Notes under the pieces: generated by a model
The model's database searches: none
What the model was told of the DNA's origin: nothing
The model's input: only the letters and a program-made list of their open reading frames with translations
Program-made: the position numbers and the translations under genes
Part shown: piece after piece, positions 37,801-49,514 of the stretch
Layout of the letters: each line of letters starts with the position of its first letter
Numbering within the stretch: the first letter of the stretch is position 1
DNA from: Ceratothoa steindachneri
Taxonomy: Eukaryota > Arthropoda > Malacostraca > Isopoda > Cymothoidae
NCBI GenBank assembly: GCA_963969495.1
Contig: OZ018337.1
Location: forward strand, 84,914,777 to 84,978,776
Direction of reading: 5' to 3'
DNA: 64,000 nt

Positions 37801-40800
37801 TTTAAAATGGCGCTAGACAAAAATTTATACCCCATTAATAACTTTGTAACACAGATTCAAATCACCTTTTTTTTTATGTCAGAAGCAATAACAAAAATAG
37901 TAAGATCATATCCTTTTACTTTATTAGTGTTAGCGTAACATCTCCTCTAGCGTGAGTAGCATCCGCTCTTAACCCAATTATTAATACAGGACAAATATAA
38001 ACAAAAACAGACAAAATGAAGAAAAACAGGCAATATCACTCTGTTAGCGGAGCGATCTCAGTCTATGAGAAACTGCGCTTTCTTGTTTTAATCTGATTCA
38101 TTGAAAACCTCATCTTCTTCTCCCCAATGTAGAAGACAAAGAATCAAACTTTTCTCTTATTTCTTTGAACTGATATTCTTCGAATCCTAATTATAATTCA
38201 TGGTAAGGTTTCTACTCGATTTTCCTTGCTTTTCTCTCTTCTACCTTTATCATTTGATCACTATTCTTGCAAAGATGGAGTGCCTACGCAATCTCATTTT
38301 CTTGCTGAACATTTAGAGAGCCCTATGTCTACACTCTGCATCAATGCTTCGACATAAGGCTAATGCTCCCACATTCACTTCTTTTTCTAGCGAACTTAAA
38401 TAATTAAGGAAATATTGTTTTAGAGATTCGGAGCTAATAATAATATAAGTTTTTGTATACGAATTTTCAATTATCTCAGATTAACTTTGAATTTAGTGAA
38501 GCATTTGCTTTGCTACCCTATATATCAAGCACCAAATTAAAAGATATATTTAAGGAATATTAATAAATTAAAGTAGAAAACAGCCTTTTTAATAAAGATC
38601 TTGAGGGAACTTAAGGAGATTAAAGAGTTATATTAAGCAAGTGCCACACCGAACTTCTATTGTCTCAACAATAAAGGATTATCACTCGATGGTTTATAAT
38701 TTTAATACACCACATAGTTGTAAACCACAATATTTTGATATTTTAGTAATAATACAGAAAATTGGTGCTTAATTGAACATCAAATTATAAATACTTAACA
38801 TGTAAATGTTGAACTTTCAGTTTAGTTATGAACAATTGTCATTGTAATAGCAATTACATTTGTTTGCTATCCTAAATTACTTTATTTATTATTTAAATTT
38901 AATACCTAGAGAGTATTTGCATTTTAACTCTAAAAGAAGCAATCAATTTAATCCAATAGCCATTAGTCTCTAAATAAGCAACCAAATAGGAAAGAAAATG
39001 AAAAAGAATAGACGAGAAATATGAAAATATATCCGTTTTTTATTTGAGTGGACATCCTCTTTTATCATTGGCACTTTTTTGATCGACAATTTCCTACTGT
39101 CAGTAAACACATCAGGTCCTTTACGCATTGTTCGCGCCTTATGGTTGTATGCCATCTAGCCAGATATTTTTCTTACTTTACCTCTTTTCTTACTCTCCTA
39201 ATTTCTTTCATTCTCCCTGTCATTTGTTGTCCTCACTCTTCCCGTGATTTTATTTACCAGTTTCCTTTCACAACATTTTTAAACCGATCGCCCGAGAGAG
39301 ACCAAATGAAGCTGAGTCTTGGACCGAATGGGGAAGTGAAGAAAAATTAGAGGCTGAACTAAGGAGAAGAGTATTTCTCCCACCGGAAAATTGATGGTAG
39401 TGAAGGAATGAAATAAATGAAGTGGGAAGGTAATTTCTCAAAATATTAGCTTTAAAAAAAAGAGTTTGCTGAAAAAAACTTTTGGTGTTCAATTCCTGAA
39501 TCTCCTATTCAGTGTTAGTGGCATATTTTAAAAGTTTAATTCACACAAAATCCCTACAAACTATGAAATCAAGTCTTTAGCTTCAATGAATTTTATCAAC
39601 GGAAATTTTCCCGTCATCGAACAACTTCCGACAAAATATCATAAAAGACCACAAAATTCCGAGCCATTTTGCATAAGGAAGAAAGGAGAAGCAGCCCATT
39701 TTCCTCTATTTTATGTCCTACTGAGTCTTTTAAACAAAATTTTGTTGGATTTAAATCTTTTATTCAGAAGAGCCAGGGACAATCTGAAATAGCAAAATTT
39801 TTCATTGGATGTTACGAAATATTTTTTAGCATTCCCATAATTCCAAAAATGTCAACAACACTGAAACATTTTTTCAAAATAATAGTTAGATATGTTAAGA
39901 TTATTGTTATTATTGTCCCAAAACATATTTCAGTGAGTCACAGCCAATTCTGGATTCGTACCCTCGGTAATTAGAACGATCGGTCTTTACTTCGAGAAGG
40001 CCAATTGTTAGCATCTTTTAATAGCCAAAGTTATCAAATACCAAACCAACTTTTATTATCATTAGAAAACTTTTGATCTCTTAATAATTAGATGAGCCAA
40101 TTGGATTATGTCTGAAGCAGCAATATTTGTGCATTGTTCTACATTTTCTTTGAATTTTAAAGAAACACTTAATATTACCAACTTTGACAAATATAGATTA
40201 ATTATAAGATACCATACACTAGTTTAAACACTATTGAGCACATAATGTTAGCGATGATCTACATAAAAATCAACAACCAAACAAATAGATTTAAATTTCA
40301 TTTCAACTATATACCTACAGCTGCAACCTGAACAAGTACATTCCAGGATATGGTTGACCAAACCATGATAGTTTCGACTCTATGCTTCAGTGGTGGTGGT
40401 CAGGCATCCGTGCTTCAATGCTTTGAGCTGCTTTACTCAGGTAACAAAGATGGTAAATGCATAAAAGGATTCTTCAGAATAAAAACTTTCGCATTATTTA
40501 GTTCCAAATTTAAACTGATATCAATACAGGCTGGAAGAATACCAACAGATTTTTAACCACTTCAAAAGCAATTCAGGCTCTTTCTAAGTATTGTAAAAGT
40601 TTTAAATTTTAATTAAAAATCAATCGTTCACTGGTCCTAAGATGTTAAATTTATTCCAATTACATATTCAAAAACGTTTAACAAAGTGGTTCACAACAAA
40701 TAACCAAATAAAAAAAATTCATGACTGTTTTAAAAAAAAGTTTTACACCTCAGTATATATGGGGAGAAGTTCAACTCCCTTTTTCTTAACAATTTTTACA

Positions 40801-40880
40801 CCTGGGTAAGTGCGGGTAAAATTTTACCTACTTTATTTTTAACAAAGTTTTCAGAACGCGGCCGGTAATTATTTTTAACT
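34835..40880. other. Long AT-rich stretch with no recognised gene
   Basis: This stretch is noncoding as far as I can read. Open frames at 36774-37022, 39048-39350 and 39586-39974 are hydrophobic or Lys/Phe-rich and carry no motif. No TIR, LTR or tandem array was noticed. Confidence 0.5.
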
Positions 40881-40929
40881 TATTGATTTTACCAGAAGTC
40901 CTTCGCATACATCATGGCATGCATGTCAG

Positions 40930-41850
40930 CTTAGTTTCATCGATATTTGCCTAAAGATCCTTAACGGCTATAGATTGATGAATTTGAGCCTATAAATATG
41001 CCATCTTTAATCTTAACATCACTTATGTAACGGAAGATCGCTTTGAGCCACTGGAAACATGGCTTGTTATGTTGCAGTAATTTTGAAAATAGCTTGATTG
41101 GGCCTAGTTTAATATGTAGTGGTAGCAAAATGAATTTCTAGTTCTTAAATAGTGGCCCATCAATTGCATTATGGCATCCACCCGTCACACTTTCACAGAG
41201 GTGACCATTCTGATCCTTCATAATGTTCTGATTGGCCCTAATGTCCTACTTGAAAAAGGAAGCACATAAACTTTGGTATATCCATTTCGTCACCAATTAA
41301 CTATGACTACTGCTTTCAAATACGCATAAATTAGCCACTCATTCTCCTTGTGAATTAAGCGGTCTAGTATATAAGTAAAGTTCTCAAAGGTTACTTTTAA
41401 AATAAATGGGTAAACAACTGGAGTGATCCATGGTGTTCTCAATGTACAAGAAAGCTCCTTTATGCAATAAAGGGAAGCATCTATGAATGAACTCTACTCA
41501 TTGGTTCATATGTGAGCTCAAAATCATTAAATAGACCTATGATATCATTAGATTGAGTCAAGTTGTTTTTATAAAGCAAGGAGTTGACTATGTTTCTTAG
41601 TAAGGGTTAGATAAAGAACTAGATCTTTGAAGTCCGTTTGGGTGATGAGGTGTGGACTCTTGTCATGTTCAAGCTGTGCCACAGCTGGTGTATCTTGAGA
41701 TTCAAGATTCTGTCATCACTTAGTAGTTCTGAGAGCGGCTGTGGTACAGGAAGGGCACTTGAATATCAACTGTGGGAATAGCAGATTGAAGATCTGGATA
41801 CATGACAGATTTCTTGCCTTTTCTCTTTTGACCTGCAGGGAAGTGAAATA
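40930..41850 (-). pseudogene. Decayed member of a second unnamed arthropod ORF family (PLHIKLG family)
   Basis: Reading leftwards on the minus strand, the first block includes SELLSDDRILNLKIHQLW (about 41730-41680). Next come NDIIGLFNDFELTYEPMSRV (about 41550-41490), a block containing VTFENFTYILDRLIHKENEW (about 41390-41330), and NGYTK or GYTKF variants near 41275. The best conserved segment is FILLPLHIKLGPIKLFSKLL at about 41136-41080. CFQWLKAIFRYISDVKIKDG and IFIG follow, ending near 40975. I know this series, especially LL.PLHIKLG..K.F.K.L and the IK.GIF.G segment, from uncharacterised multi-copy proteins in arthropod genomes. Function is unknown to me. Many stops and frameshifts are present. 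No TIRs were found around it. Confidence 0.65.
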
Positions 41851-43220
41851 AAATCAAATTAAAATGGATATTACTGGCTGTGATCACTTATAGTAATAGA
41901 GTAGATACAACAAAGTATGCATTTTGATCTTTTTAATTGATAAATCTCTTAAAAATATATTAAAAGCTAGGAAAGAAAACACAATGAATACCCGACTTAA
42001 ATATCTGCCAAGCATAAGCAGCATTCCGTTCAATGGTTCTTTGGTTTCTTGCAGACCAATGGTATGCTGAACATGGGGCCCTTTGCCTTTTACCCAGGCA
42101 GTAAGGAACTTGTACCTCTGTCTTTTGTATTGTCTTAATGTAACTGATCTATTGATATAACAGAAACTGCATGATGAATTTTTTCATTCTCTAGGCATTT
42201 TAGCCTGATTTTCAGTAAAGAAACGACATTGTAGTATGTGAAAAATAATATAAATAATAACAGCAACAAATATTAAATAAAAATTAAAAATAGGAAGCAT
42301 TTATATTTAGTCACAAAATTATCTCGCGTTACTTAAGATTTACTACGGATTTATATCCATATAACTAAAAAATATCAAGTATACTCTCATCGATTTCATA
42401 GGTTAGGTTAAAAAATAGCTAAGGAAAACCATAATTAAAATTATATAAAAATGCATTAATAACCTATAGAGTTGTTTGTTTCGGACCAATCATATTTGCA
42501 TTCAATCCCTAAGGAACCATCTGTGTATTAAACGTAAGTAAGATAGTAATTTACGAGAAAATGGAGGGTCACAGAAAGAAACGGATGTTATCGTCGTAAT
42601 TCCATCAAAAATGACCCGAAAAAATGTTATTCTCATTTCCTTTTTTTCAATGTTCTTCGCTGTAATGAAAAAAGTATAGAAAAATAGAATTGAATTCAAT
42701 AGAATTTATCGTTAGTTCCTGCACATAAAATGTCTTTTAGGATTTTAATGCAACTGAACAGTTGCAAAATAAACTATATAGGAAGTTTTCTATTGAAAAT
42801 GTAATAATAAAATTTAGACGAGGTCATCAATTTCCTCTAAAGACTAACAAATAAAGTCAGCAAAGAAAAAACGGTGATGTCTGATCGATTCATATTAAGA
42901 AATAAAATATTCCTATAGAGTTTAATTATAAAGGCTAGGTAAAAGTTCTCATTCCACACATATTTCGAAGGAAAAGAAAATTAATCAAAAATTCCTATTT
43001 TCTACCACCTCTGAATTAATTTCTTTTTTTCCTCAAATTCGAAACAAAAAACGTCCTAAATTCAACTTTAAAAAATCGAAGTCTTATCCTCAAATGGTGT
43101 TTACGAGTTCTTCGGGAATCTCTGAGGTTAGAAGGCGCCAATCAGAACCGATTTAACTAACACTAATTTAACTTACTTAAACCGTCGTGAGAAACACAGC
43201 CACAGTACATGCGGTATAAC
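41851..43220. other. AT-rich stretch with no recognised gene
   Basis: Nothing is supported here beyond low-complexity AT-rich sequence. A TAGGTTAGGTTA motif at 42400-42411 is too short to be a telomeric array. Confidence 0.5.
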
Positions 43221-43680
43221 TGTAGGGGTGTGAAAAATGTATCAGGCAAAAATTCTTTCCAGCTCGATAATATGAATAGCCGATAAATTTAACAACCAAA
43301 AACGGACTAAAAGCAGGTCGTGAGGCTAGAGTATTGGCGTTTAAATCTAACGGTACCACGTTCGAAACTCAACAGTCCAAAAACCTTTTATGAAGACCCC
43401 TCAAAAAAGAAGCGGAAGAAAATGGCTTGAAGAACTAACTCATCAAGAAGCAAGAAGAAATAATCAACTCAAGATAAATGGAAGAAAGATGAAAATGCAT
43501 CAAGAGAGCCAAGCGAAGATCAAGGACCAACCCAGCCAAGAAGAATAAGGAAGTCAAGAAAAATTGAAGACAAAATGTTTGAATGGCTGACTTAAAGAAA
43601 AAGGAATTTCAGTCAAGAAGAAGTAAATAGATTCGATAAAGAGAAAATTAAGCATAATATTGATGAATAAATAAAGTTTT
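43221..43680 (+). repeat. tRNA-derived SINE-like unit, copy 1
   Basis: This unit is paired with copy 2 about 770 bp downstream in the same orientation. Within it, GGCTAGAGTATTGGCGTTTA, then AATCTAACGG and ACGTTCGAAACTC (43358-43370) reads like the D-arm, anticodon-arm and T-arm part of a tRNA. ATTGG and CTAAC can pair around a TTTAAA loop, and GTTCGAAAC resembles a pol III B box. A purine-rich, A-rich body of about 300 bp follows, ending GATGAATAAATAAAG. The acceptor stem is not intact, so this is not a working tRNA gene. Confidence 0.5.
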
Positions 43681-43989
43681 AATAACGAGCCCCCCCTCCA
43701 TAACTGGTCACCCTCCTCGGCCAAACTATCTTCTGATCTTCGTTACAACTACACCTACTCTCTTAAGAAAAAGTGCTGATGGGAACTACGGATACCCGGG
43801 AAAGAAGAAGCCATTACTCGTTGATTAGAGGCAAGACTTCGTTCGCTCTCCTCAATCCCTCTAAATTCGCTCCACTCATCCCGCTGACTCGGTGGCCGTA
43901 GGAGTGAGAGATACTACTCCTCGATTAAGAAATTCAAGACTAACCTCTCCCTAATCCTCAAATTCGCTCCGCTTTTCTAGAAAGGGACC
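43681..43989. other. Spacer between the two SINE-like units
   Basis: More GC-rich than the surroundings, with CT-rich patches, including two similar short segments around AAATTCGCTCC (about 43863 and 43958). No coding capacity was seen. Confidence 0.5.
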
Positions 43990-44460
43990 TGTGTGGGGGG
44001 GGCAAAAAATGTATCAGAGAAAAATTCCTTGATAATATAAATAGCTGATAAATTTTCTAAACCAAAACGGACTAACGTCGGTTGTGAGGCTTGAGTATTG
44101 GCATTTAAATCCAACGGTAACGCGTTCAAAACTCAACAGTCTCAAAACTTTGAAGAAGATCGCCCAAGAAAGAACACGGAGAGAAACAACGGCTTGAAGG
44201 ACTAACTCATCAAGAAGCACGAATGAATCATCAACTCAAGATAATTGGAAGAAATTGAAAATACATCAAGAAAGAAATCAAAGCTTAAGGACCAACCCAT
44301 CCTGAATATACGGAACTCCAAAAAGAATACTGAAGTCAAGAAAAAGTGAAGACAAATGTTTGATGGGCCAACTTAAAGGGAATTGAGAAGAAAAATTCGA
44401 GGAGTACAACCTGCATCAAGAAAATCTAGTGAAAAGCAAGAATAATATTGATAAATAAAC
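43990..44460 (+). repeat. tRNA-derived SINE-like unit, copy 2
   Basis: Collinear with copy 1 from AAAAATGTATCAG through CCAACGGTAACGCGTTCAAA (tRNA-like part, B-box-like GTTCAAAAC at 44124-44132). It continues into the purine-rich tail, ending ATTGATAAATAAAC. It differs from copy 1 by many substitutions and small indels, so the duplication or the two insertions are old. Here the anticodon-arm equivalent, ATTGG/CCAAC, pairs slightly better than in copy 1. Confidence 0.5.
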
Positions 44461-44699
44461 AAGCGAGGGGATAATAAGGATATGCCTCCTCCCCGATATA
44501 ATTATTTCTATTCACCTAACCTCAACTCTCTTTGAAAAAAATATTTCTTTTAGCGCTGTTTTAATTAGTTTTATTTTTAATTTTTAATAAATCAATATGA
44601 AGCCTCACAAGCAATATAATGTCCAATAAGCTTTTCTTTAATTAATTTAACTCAGTTTCTTGTTTTCACTTAGAGAGAAGAAGGAGTTTTACCAAAAGG
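44461..44699. other. AT-rich spacer with no recognised feature
   Basis: A short noncoding segment between the SINE-like unit and a TA array. Confidence 0.5.

Positions 44700-44768
<69 letters not shown>
44700..44768. repeat. (TA)n microsatellite
   Basis: About 34 uninterrupted TA units. Unlike the arrays at 16.7/18.9 kb and 46.2/47.2 kb, I see no transposon end next to it. Confidence 0.95.
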
Positions 44769-44771
<3 letters not shown>

Positions 44772-45125
44772 TAAAGTCGATTTTCTTTAAATTGAGTTAT
44801 ATAAAATGTCCATATCATATTTTAATTAAGAAAATATTTCTTTTAACATGATATATAATACAATAGGATGCGATGCCAAGTGACAATGCGACTGTGTATT
44901 CCATATTCAATATTTTGTGTGGGAAGGGGTTAGTTGCATGTAATGTGTGGATTTTCTTTATGATTCTTCAGAGTTAGGTCGAGTTTATTTTATTGTCTAT
45001 TGTGCTTGTCCATGTAACATTACTAGGGGTCCACACGCATAAAATAACGCATTGGGGTCCACGGTGATATTTTGGTTGGCCATAGAGCAATTCAACTTCA
45101 GAACTGTTATTATTACTGAGAATGT

Positions 45126-45228
45126 AGAAAGAAAGAGAGAGAGAAAAAAAAAAAGAGAGAGAGTGGGAAGGGGGGAGGTGGAGGATGGGTGAGGTAGAGG
45201 AGAAGAGAGGTGGATAAGGAAGGATGGT
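45126..45228 (+). repeat. Polypurine tract
   Basis: About 100 bp that is almost entirely A and G on the plus strand: GAAAG and GA repeats, an A11 run, then GGGAAGGGGGGAGGTGGAGG. It produces a spurious Ser/Phe/Leu/Pro-rich open frame on the minus strand. Confidence 0.85.
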
Positions 45229-46180
45229 AACGTGTGTTTAAGAAGTACTGTTGGATGCCAATTTGTGTTTTCAAATGTTGAGTTTTGTAATTGATAATTT
45301 ATGAGCAGTAAGAAAAACAATGAACTTTTATAACACCATTTTTTTCATATATTTTATGAAAAACATTATCGTTTAAATTATTTATTAGTATCAACTTTTA
45401 ATTTCTATTAATGCTATTCATAGAAAACATTATTTGGCAACCTCTAGCCTCCGGGTCCAACTTATACAGATACGCAGTGTGAACTCATGGAGAATTCATG
45501 TGATTTTTTTAGAATTTTAATTGGACGTAAAGTTATTACAATATCATTACTATGTACTTTAATTCTTAGAGATGGGATTAAACGTATCAAAAAATAATAT
45601 AATTCCTAGGAAGTTCTTCGCAGACTTAATGAGCTTGGAACATTTCATTCTAATTGATTATAATAATGAACTACATCAGAATAGATTTGAATCAAAGCGA
45701 GGAGTAATTATTGAATCCTGGATTTAATAAATTAGTATATTATTTTATTTTGTACTATTATATGTTATTTTGTATTATATTATAGTGTATTATGGTTTAA
45801 TATAGCGTATCATAATTATTGTATCTTATTATATTATATATCATAATGATGTTGAGCTACCTCATATCATATTATGTCACGTTACGTTGTGTCATGTTAT
45901 GATATGTTATGTTATGTTATGTCACAAATATCAACACGTGCGTGTAAAATTAATCTTCAATACACTCCGTCACACACGCACACACAGACACACACAATGA
46001 ACCATAATTCGTGAGGTACATTTTTATCCAGAGAAATAGTAATGGTGCCCATTATACTGTACTTGAAGTACCACAAAGTTAAATATGTTAACTTGGATGT
46101 TTAGTTAAATTACTCACGATTATTGGCCTCCTCATGCCATATAATTGCAATGGTTTATCTTACGAGTATAATGTCTTCTC
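45229..46180. other. AT-rich spacer with degenerate simple repeats
   Basis: Contains TATTA-type degenerate repeats at 45730-45850, a GTTATGTTATG-type pentamer run at 45880-45922, and a CA-rich run (CACACACGCACACACAGACA) at 45970-45996. No coding sequence was seen. Confidence 0.6.
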
Positions 46181-46217
46181 TCTCCATTTCCCTCTCCCTC
46201 TCTCTCTCTTTCTTTCT

Positions 46218-46273
<56 letters not shown>
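46181..46273. repeat. Compound (CT)n-(TA)n microsatellite, left of mariner
   Basis: A CT-rich tract (46181-46218) runs into about 27 TA units (46219-46273), which abut the left TIR of the mariner element. Confidence 0.95.
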
Positions 46274-46275
<2 letters not shown>

Positions 46276-47206
46276 AGGAGGGGGGCAATATGTTTTGCGA
46301 ATCGGTAGGGCTAAACAGAGGAAGGGGAATGACTGTTTGTGGGAATGTTAGGACAAGTTATGATAAGTCAGGACCGGCAGCCGCACGCTCCTGCCTCGTC
46401 TATTTAAGAGGCAGTAGCTGATCGCAGATCGTCAGTCACAAATTTTTCAACAATGGAGAAGGTTAAGCACCGCGCAGTGATCAAACTTTTTACCAAAGAA
46501 GGCAAGAATGCAAAAGAGATCCACGAACGCATGGTTTCAGTGTACATCGACACCGCCCCTTCCTATGCAACCATTACTCGGTGGAATAGGGCGTTCTGCC
46601 ATGGCCGTAAGTCCCTTGAAGATGATATCCGTCTAGAACACCCGTCAGACATGATCAAGGAGAACAATGTAGCCCGTGAGGAGAGGATGATCCTCTAAAA
46701 TCAACATGTAAAGGTCGAAGAAATCAAGCGAGAACTTGGAATATTACCTGGAAGTGTTATCAACATCATCCACGAAAATTTGGGCATGATCAAGGTCTCT
46801 GTGCCTTGGTTCCCTAGAAAACTCTCCCCCCATCATCGACTGCAACGTCGTCAAAGTTCACAAAGCCAGAGATGCACAAGCTGCCCTGGGCGAGTGCCGA
46901 TTCGAGGAGCTCAACCATCCCCCCTACAGTCCAGATCTGTCCGTTAGCGACTACTTTTTATTCCGCCAGCTTAAGGATGCACTGAATAGATGCCGGTTTA
47001 GAGACGATGAATATGTCCAGCTTGCCATCAAGGAATAGATTGAACAGCAGTCTGGAGATTTCTGGTTGTCGCGAATTCGAAGCCTAAGGGACAAGTGGCG
47101 CAAGTGCATTAAAGTCGAGAGGAGTTATATTGAAAAATAATGAAACACATTTCCTCCTATCTTGTTTCCTTATATCCGAATTTTAAAACTTATTCACCCC
47201 CTCTCG
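46274..47206 (+). mobile_element. Mariner-type element, internally deleted, inserted in a (TA)n array
   Basis: The left end GAGGGGGGCAATATGTTTTG (46278-46297) matches the reverse complement of the right end, GAGGGGGTGAATAAGTTTTA (47204 leftwards), at most positions over about 25-30 bp, giving good TIRs. TA arrays flank both ends (46219-46273 and 47207-47296), as expected from mariner's TA target. The element is about 0.93 kb; full mariners are about 1.3 kb. The missing length falls in the middle of the transposase. Confidence 0.85.
46453..47140 (+). pseudogene. Mariner transposase (HTH_48 plus transposase_1 tail), internally deleted
   Basis: The protein starts MEKVKHRAVIKLFTKEGKNA with the HTH_48 DNA-binding domain, including ATITRWNRAFCHGRKSLEDD, ended by a stop at 46696-46698. 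Reading on in the same frame gives KVEEIKRELGILPGSVINII, the second helix-turn-helix. Near 46820 the sequence jumps: about 350 bp encoding the first catalytic aspartates are missing. The tail resumes with KARDAQAALGECRFEELNHP and the last catalytic block, YSPDLSVSDYFLF, then RSLRDKWRKCIKVERSYIEK, and stops at 47138-47140. No active transposase can be made. It is a mobilisable-type derivative only if its TIRs still bind a partner transposase, which is inference. Confidence 0.9.
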
Positions 47207-47216
47207 TATATATATG

Positions 47217-47296
<80 letters not shown>
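47207..47296. repeat. (TA)n microsatellite, right of mariner
   Basis: About 45 TA units with GT and CA interruptions near its left end. Confidence 0.95.
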
Positions 47297-47297
<1 letters not shown>

Positions 47298-47481
47298 TGT
47301 ATTTTAAGCAACAATGACCAAATTATCATACCTATTTCACCTTAAAATATCAAAGGCACTCTCTTCTCTCTGTATTTGTTCAAAATTTATCTTTTGTTTT
47401 GTTAACAAATTACATATAATTCTTAACTATAAACTGTAATATATTCTATAACAGCTTCTGATATATTTTTACAGATAACCC

Positions 47482-49256
47482 ATGGCGGCGCTGACAAAGA
47501 TGAAGTGCCGATAGTATTATGTTGAATATTTGTCTTCCGGATTTATTCCATCACCACAGTATGCAACGAAACCAATGTCCGTCATATGCATAGATGTACT
47601 TTCAAATGCAATCATGAGGCCTTGTAAACTTAAAATAAATCTAGAAACCATTCACGATGAAAAGAAAGCCAAACCAGTAGAATACTTTAACAAACTCCGT
47701 GATGATTTTCAAAGAAGAAAAACAGTGGTTCAAGTGTTTAACAGCCAAGTTAGCAAACTAAATTATGGTTTATTGGCATGTTATGAACTTAGCAAGATAT
47801 CAGCCTAGGCTGGAAAACCCCATAATTTTCTTGAAACAGTAATTTTTCCAGCAGTATCTGTTATAATTTGATTAATTCTGAAACAAAGTGCAAGTGAAAT
47901 CACTAATTCCATCCCGTTAAGTAACTCATCTGTTTCACGACGCATTGATAAAATGGCAGAGGGGGTTGAAAAGCAATTAAAAGCTAACTTTCAAGTAAAA
48001 CAGTTTCCTCTTTAGTTTGATGAATCAACATTAAGAGATAATAAGGTAATTCTACTAACATATGTTAGATTCATTTATGGATGATAAAGGACCCAGAGAA
48101 GAAATGCTTTTCGCCAGAAGTCTTAAGACAGACACAAGAGTTGAAACAATTTTTAATGAAGTTGTTTCATATTTCAAGGAAAACAATATTCCTCTCAAAA
48201 ACATAATGGCATGTGCTACTGATGGTGCATCATCCATGACTGGCAGGTACAAAGGTCTTTTTGCACACTTGAAACAAGCTATCGCCGGAGTATTTTACAT
48301 ACACTGTTTGATACACCGTTAACACTTAGTTGATAAGAAATAGGGTGGACGCCTACATAAGCTCTTAGTGTTGTGATAAAAGTCGTTAACCCTATTAAAT
48401 CAAATTCTCTAAGTGACCACCTCTTTCTTGAAATCTGTAGTCAAAATGGAAAAGAGTTTGAACGTCTTGTAATGCATACTAAGGTGAGATGGTTGTCAAA
48501 TGGAAATTGTCTTCATCGTTTTATTGCACTTTGGGATCCTATTGTCTTATTTCTGGCCAACACTCATCTTGGAGAACAACTACTTGCAACTAAATGTGAT
48601 GTATTTTACTTAGCAGATATATATGAAAAAATCAATTTACTTAAAAAACAGCTCTAAGGAAAAAATTCGGAACTCATATCCAGTAAAGGTGCAATAACTG
48701 CCTTCCCGAAAAAGCTACAGTTGAACAAGATTAATATCAGACGTCATGCATTTCGACATTTTCCTTGTTTGGCCTCAATTAGCAGCGATCTGCACGATAG
48801 TGATCTTGCATAGTATGGTGATATTTGGAAAATTTACACAAAAATATGCAAGCTCGTTTTAGTGACTTACTTATGATGGATATACTAAAGTGGGTCACAA
48901 TTCCTTTCGAAATTAATGTTGCCGATGTAGACATTTCTTTAAAGGAAACCCTGATTAAATTACAATGTGATGAAATATTGCAGGCAAAATTTAAAGATGG
49001 GAAGCATGATATATGGAAAACAAATGAAGCTGCTAAAAAGTATCCACTGCTCTGGGATAAAGCACAACTCTACGTCATTGCTTTCCCATCATCTTACCTT
49101 GTTGAAACAGGATTTATTCGTGTTTTTCACTTATTGTCAAAAGCTCGTAATAGACTAGACATTGTGCAAAGAGATGATCTTCGACTATCATTGACATCAA
49201 CTGAGCGGAATATAAAAACACTCGCTGAGCAACAGCAGTCACAAGGATCTCATTGA
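47482..49256 (+). pseudogene. ZBED5/SCAND3-like hAT transposase, broken
   Basis: This is the best preserved of three hAT copies. ATG 47482 follows a splice-acceptor-like TTTTTACAG, with an in-frame TAG at 47512. The BED-finger region reads VEYLSSGFIPSPQYATKP and ICIDVLSNAIMRPCKL; the first zinc cysteine is lost. Downstream are LNYGLLACYELSKISA, FDESTLRDN (about 48018-48040), EEMLFARSLKTDTRVETIFN, NIPLKNIMACATDGASSMTG (about 48190-48245, with the catalytic TDGA), and VFYIHCLIHR. HTKVRWLSNGNCLHRFIALW is at about 48473-48535, followed by YLADIYEKINLLKKQL. The C-terminal dimerisation block is AFPSSYLVETGFIRVFHLLS with ARNRLDI (49080-49165), and the protein ends at 49254-49256. At least four frameshifts or stops are present. 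Confidence 0.9.
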
Positions 49257-49514
49257 ATAAATCTACATTTTACAATTAATTACTTATCTTTTTAAAGGAA
49301 TATTATGAATTATTTACTAATGTACATAAATCCTCCACAAAATATAACTATTAAATAATTTATTTGTATTAGTTTATTCTTAAAGTTTTCCTTCAAAATG
49401 AGCATAATTATTTACTATTTTTTTACTAATGTGAAAAGTTTTGGGCCTTTAGGCTCGCCAAATATTTTCTTAAAAGAAAAGGGTCCATGGCTAAAAAAAG
49501 GTTGAGAACCACTG
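47482..49514 (+). mobile_element. ZBED-type hAT transposon relic, 3' TIR present
   Basis: The right end GTTGAGAACCACTG (49501-49514) is the complement of the CAGTGGTTCT start seen at 2608, identifying a hAT terminus. The preceding text, CTTTAGGCTCGCCAAATATT, belongs to the same family's subterminal region. ATCTAAAG (49515-49522) could be the 8-bp target duplication, but no partner was found on the left. The 5' part upstream of the coding exon is missing or was replaced by the mariner/TA region. Confidence 0.8.

Noticed and set aside
42400..42411. Arthropod telomere motif (TTAGG)
   Set aside because: Two imperfect copies only, as expected by chance.
43321..43372. Functional tRNA gene
   Set aside because: Only the anticodon-arm and T-arm text resembles tRNA. 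The acceptor stem cannot be formed and the sequence continues into a repeated body, so SINE-like is the better reading.
44997..45320. 107-codon minus-strand frame, Ser/Leu/Phe/Pro-rich
   Set aside because: Its length comes from the polypurine tract at 45126-45228, which cannot contain stops on that strand; no domain or homologue was recognised.
46123..46308. Open frame with Ser/Leu then Tyr-Ile repeats (plus strand)
   Set aside because: It is the translation of the compound CT/TA microsatellite next to the mariner.
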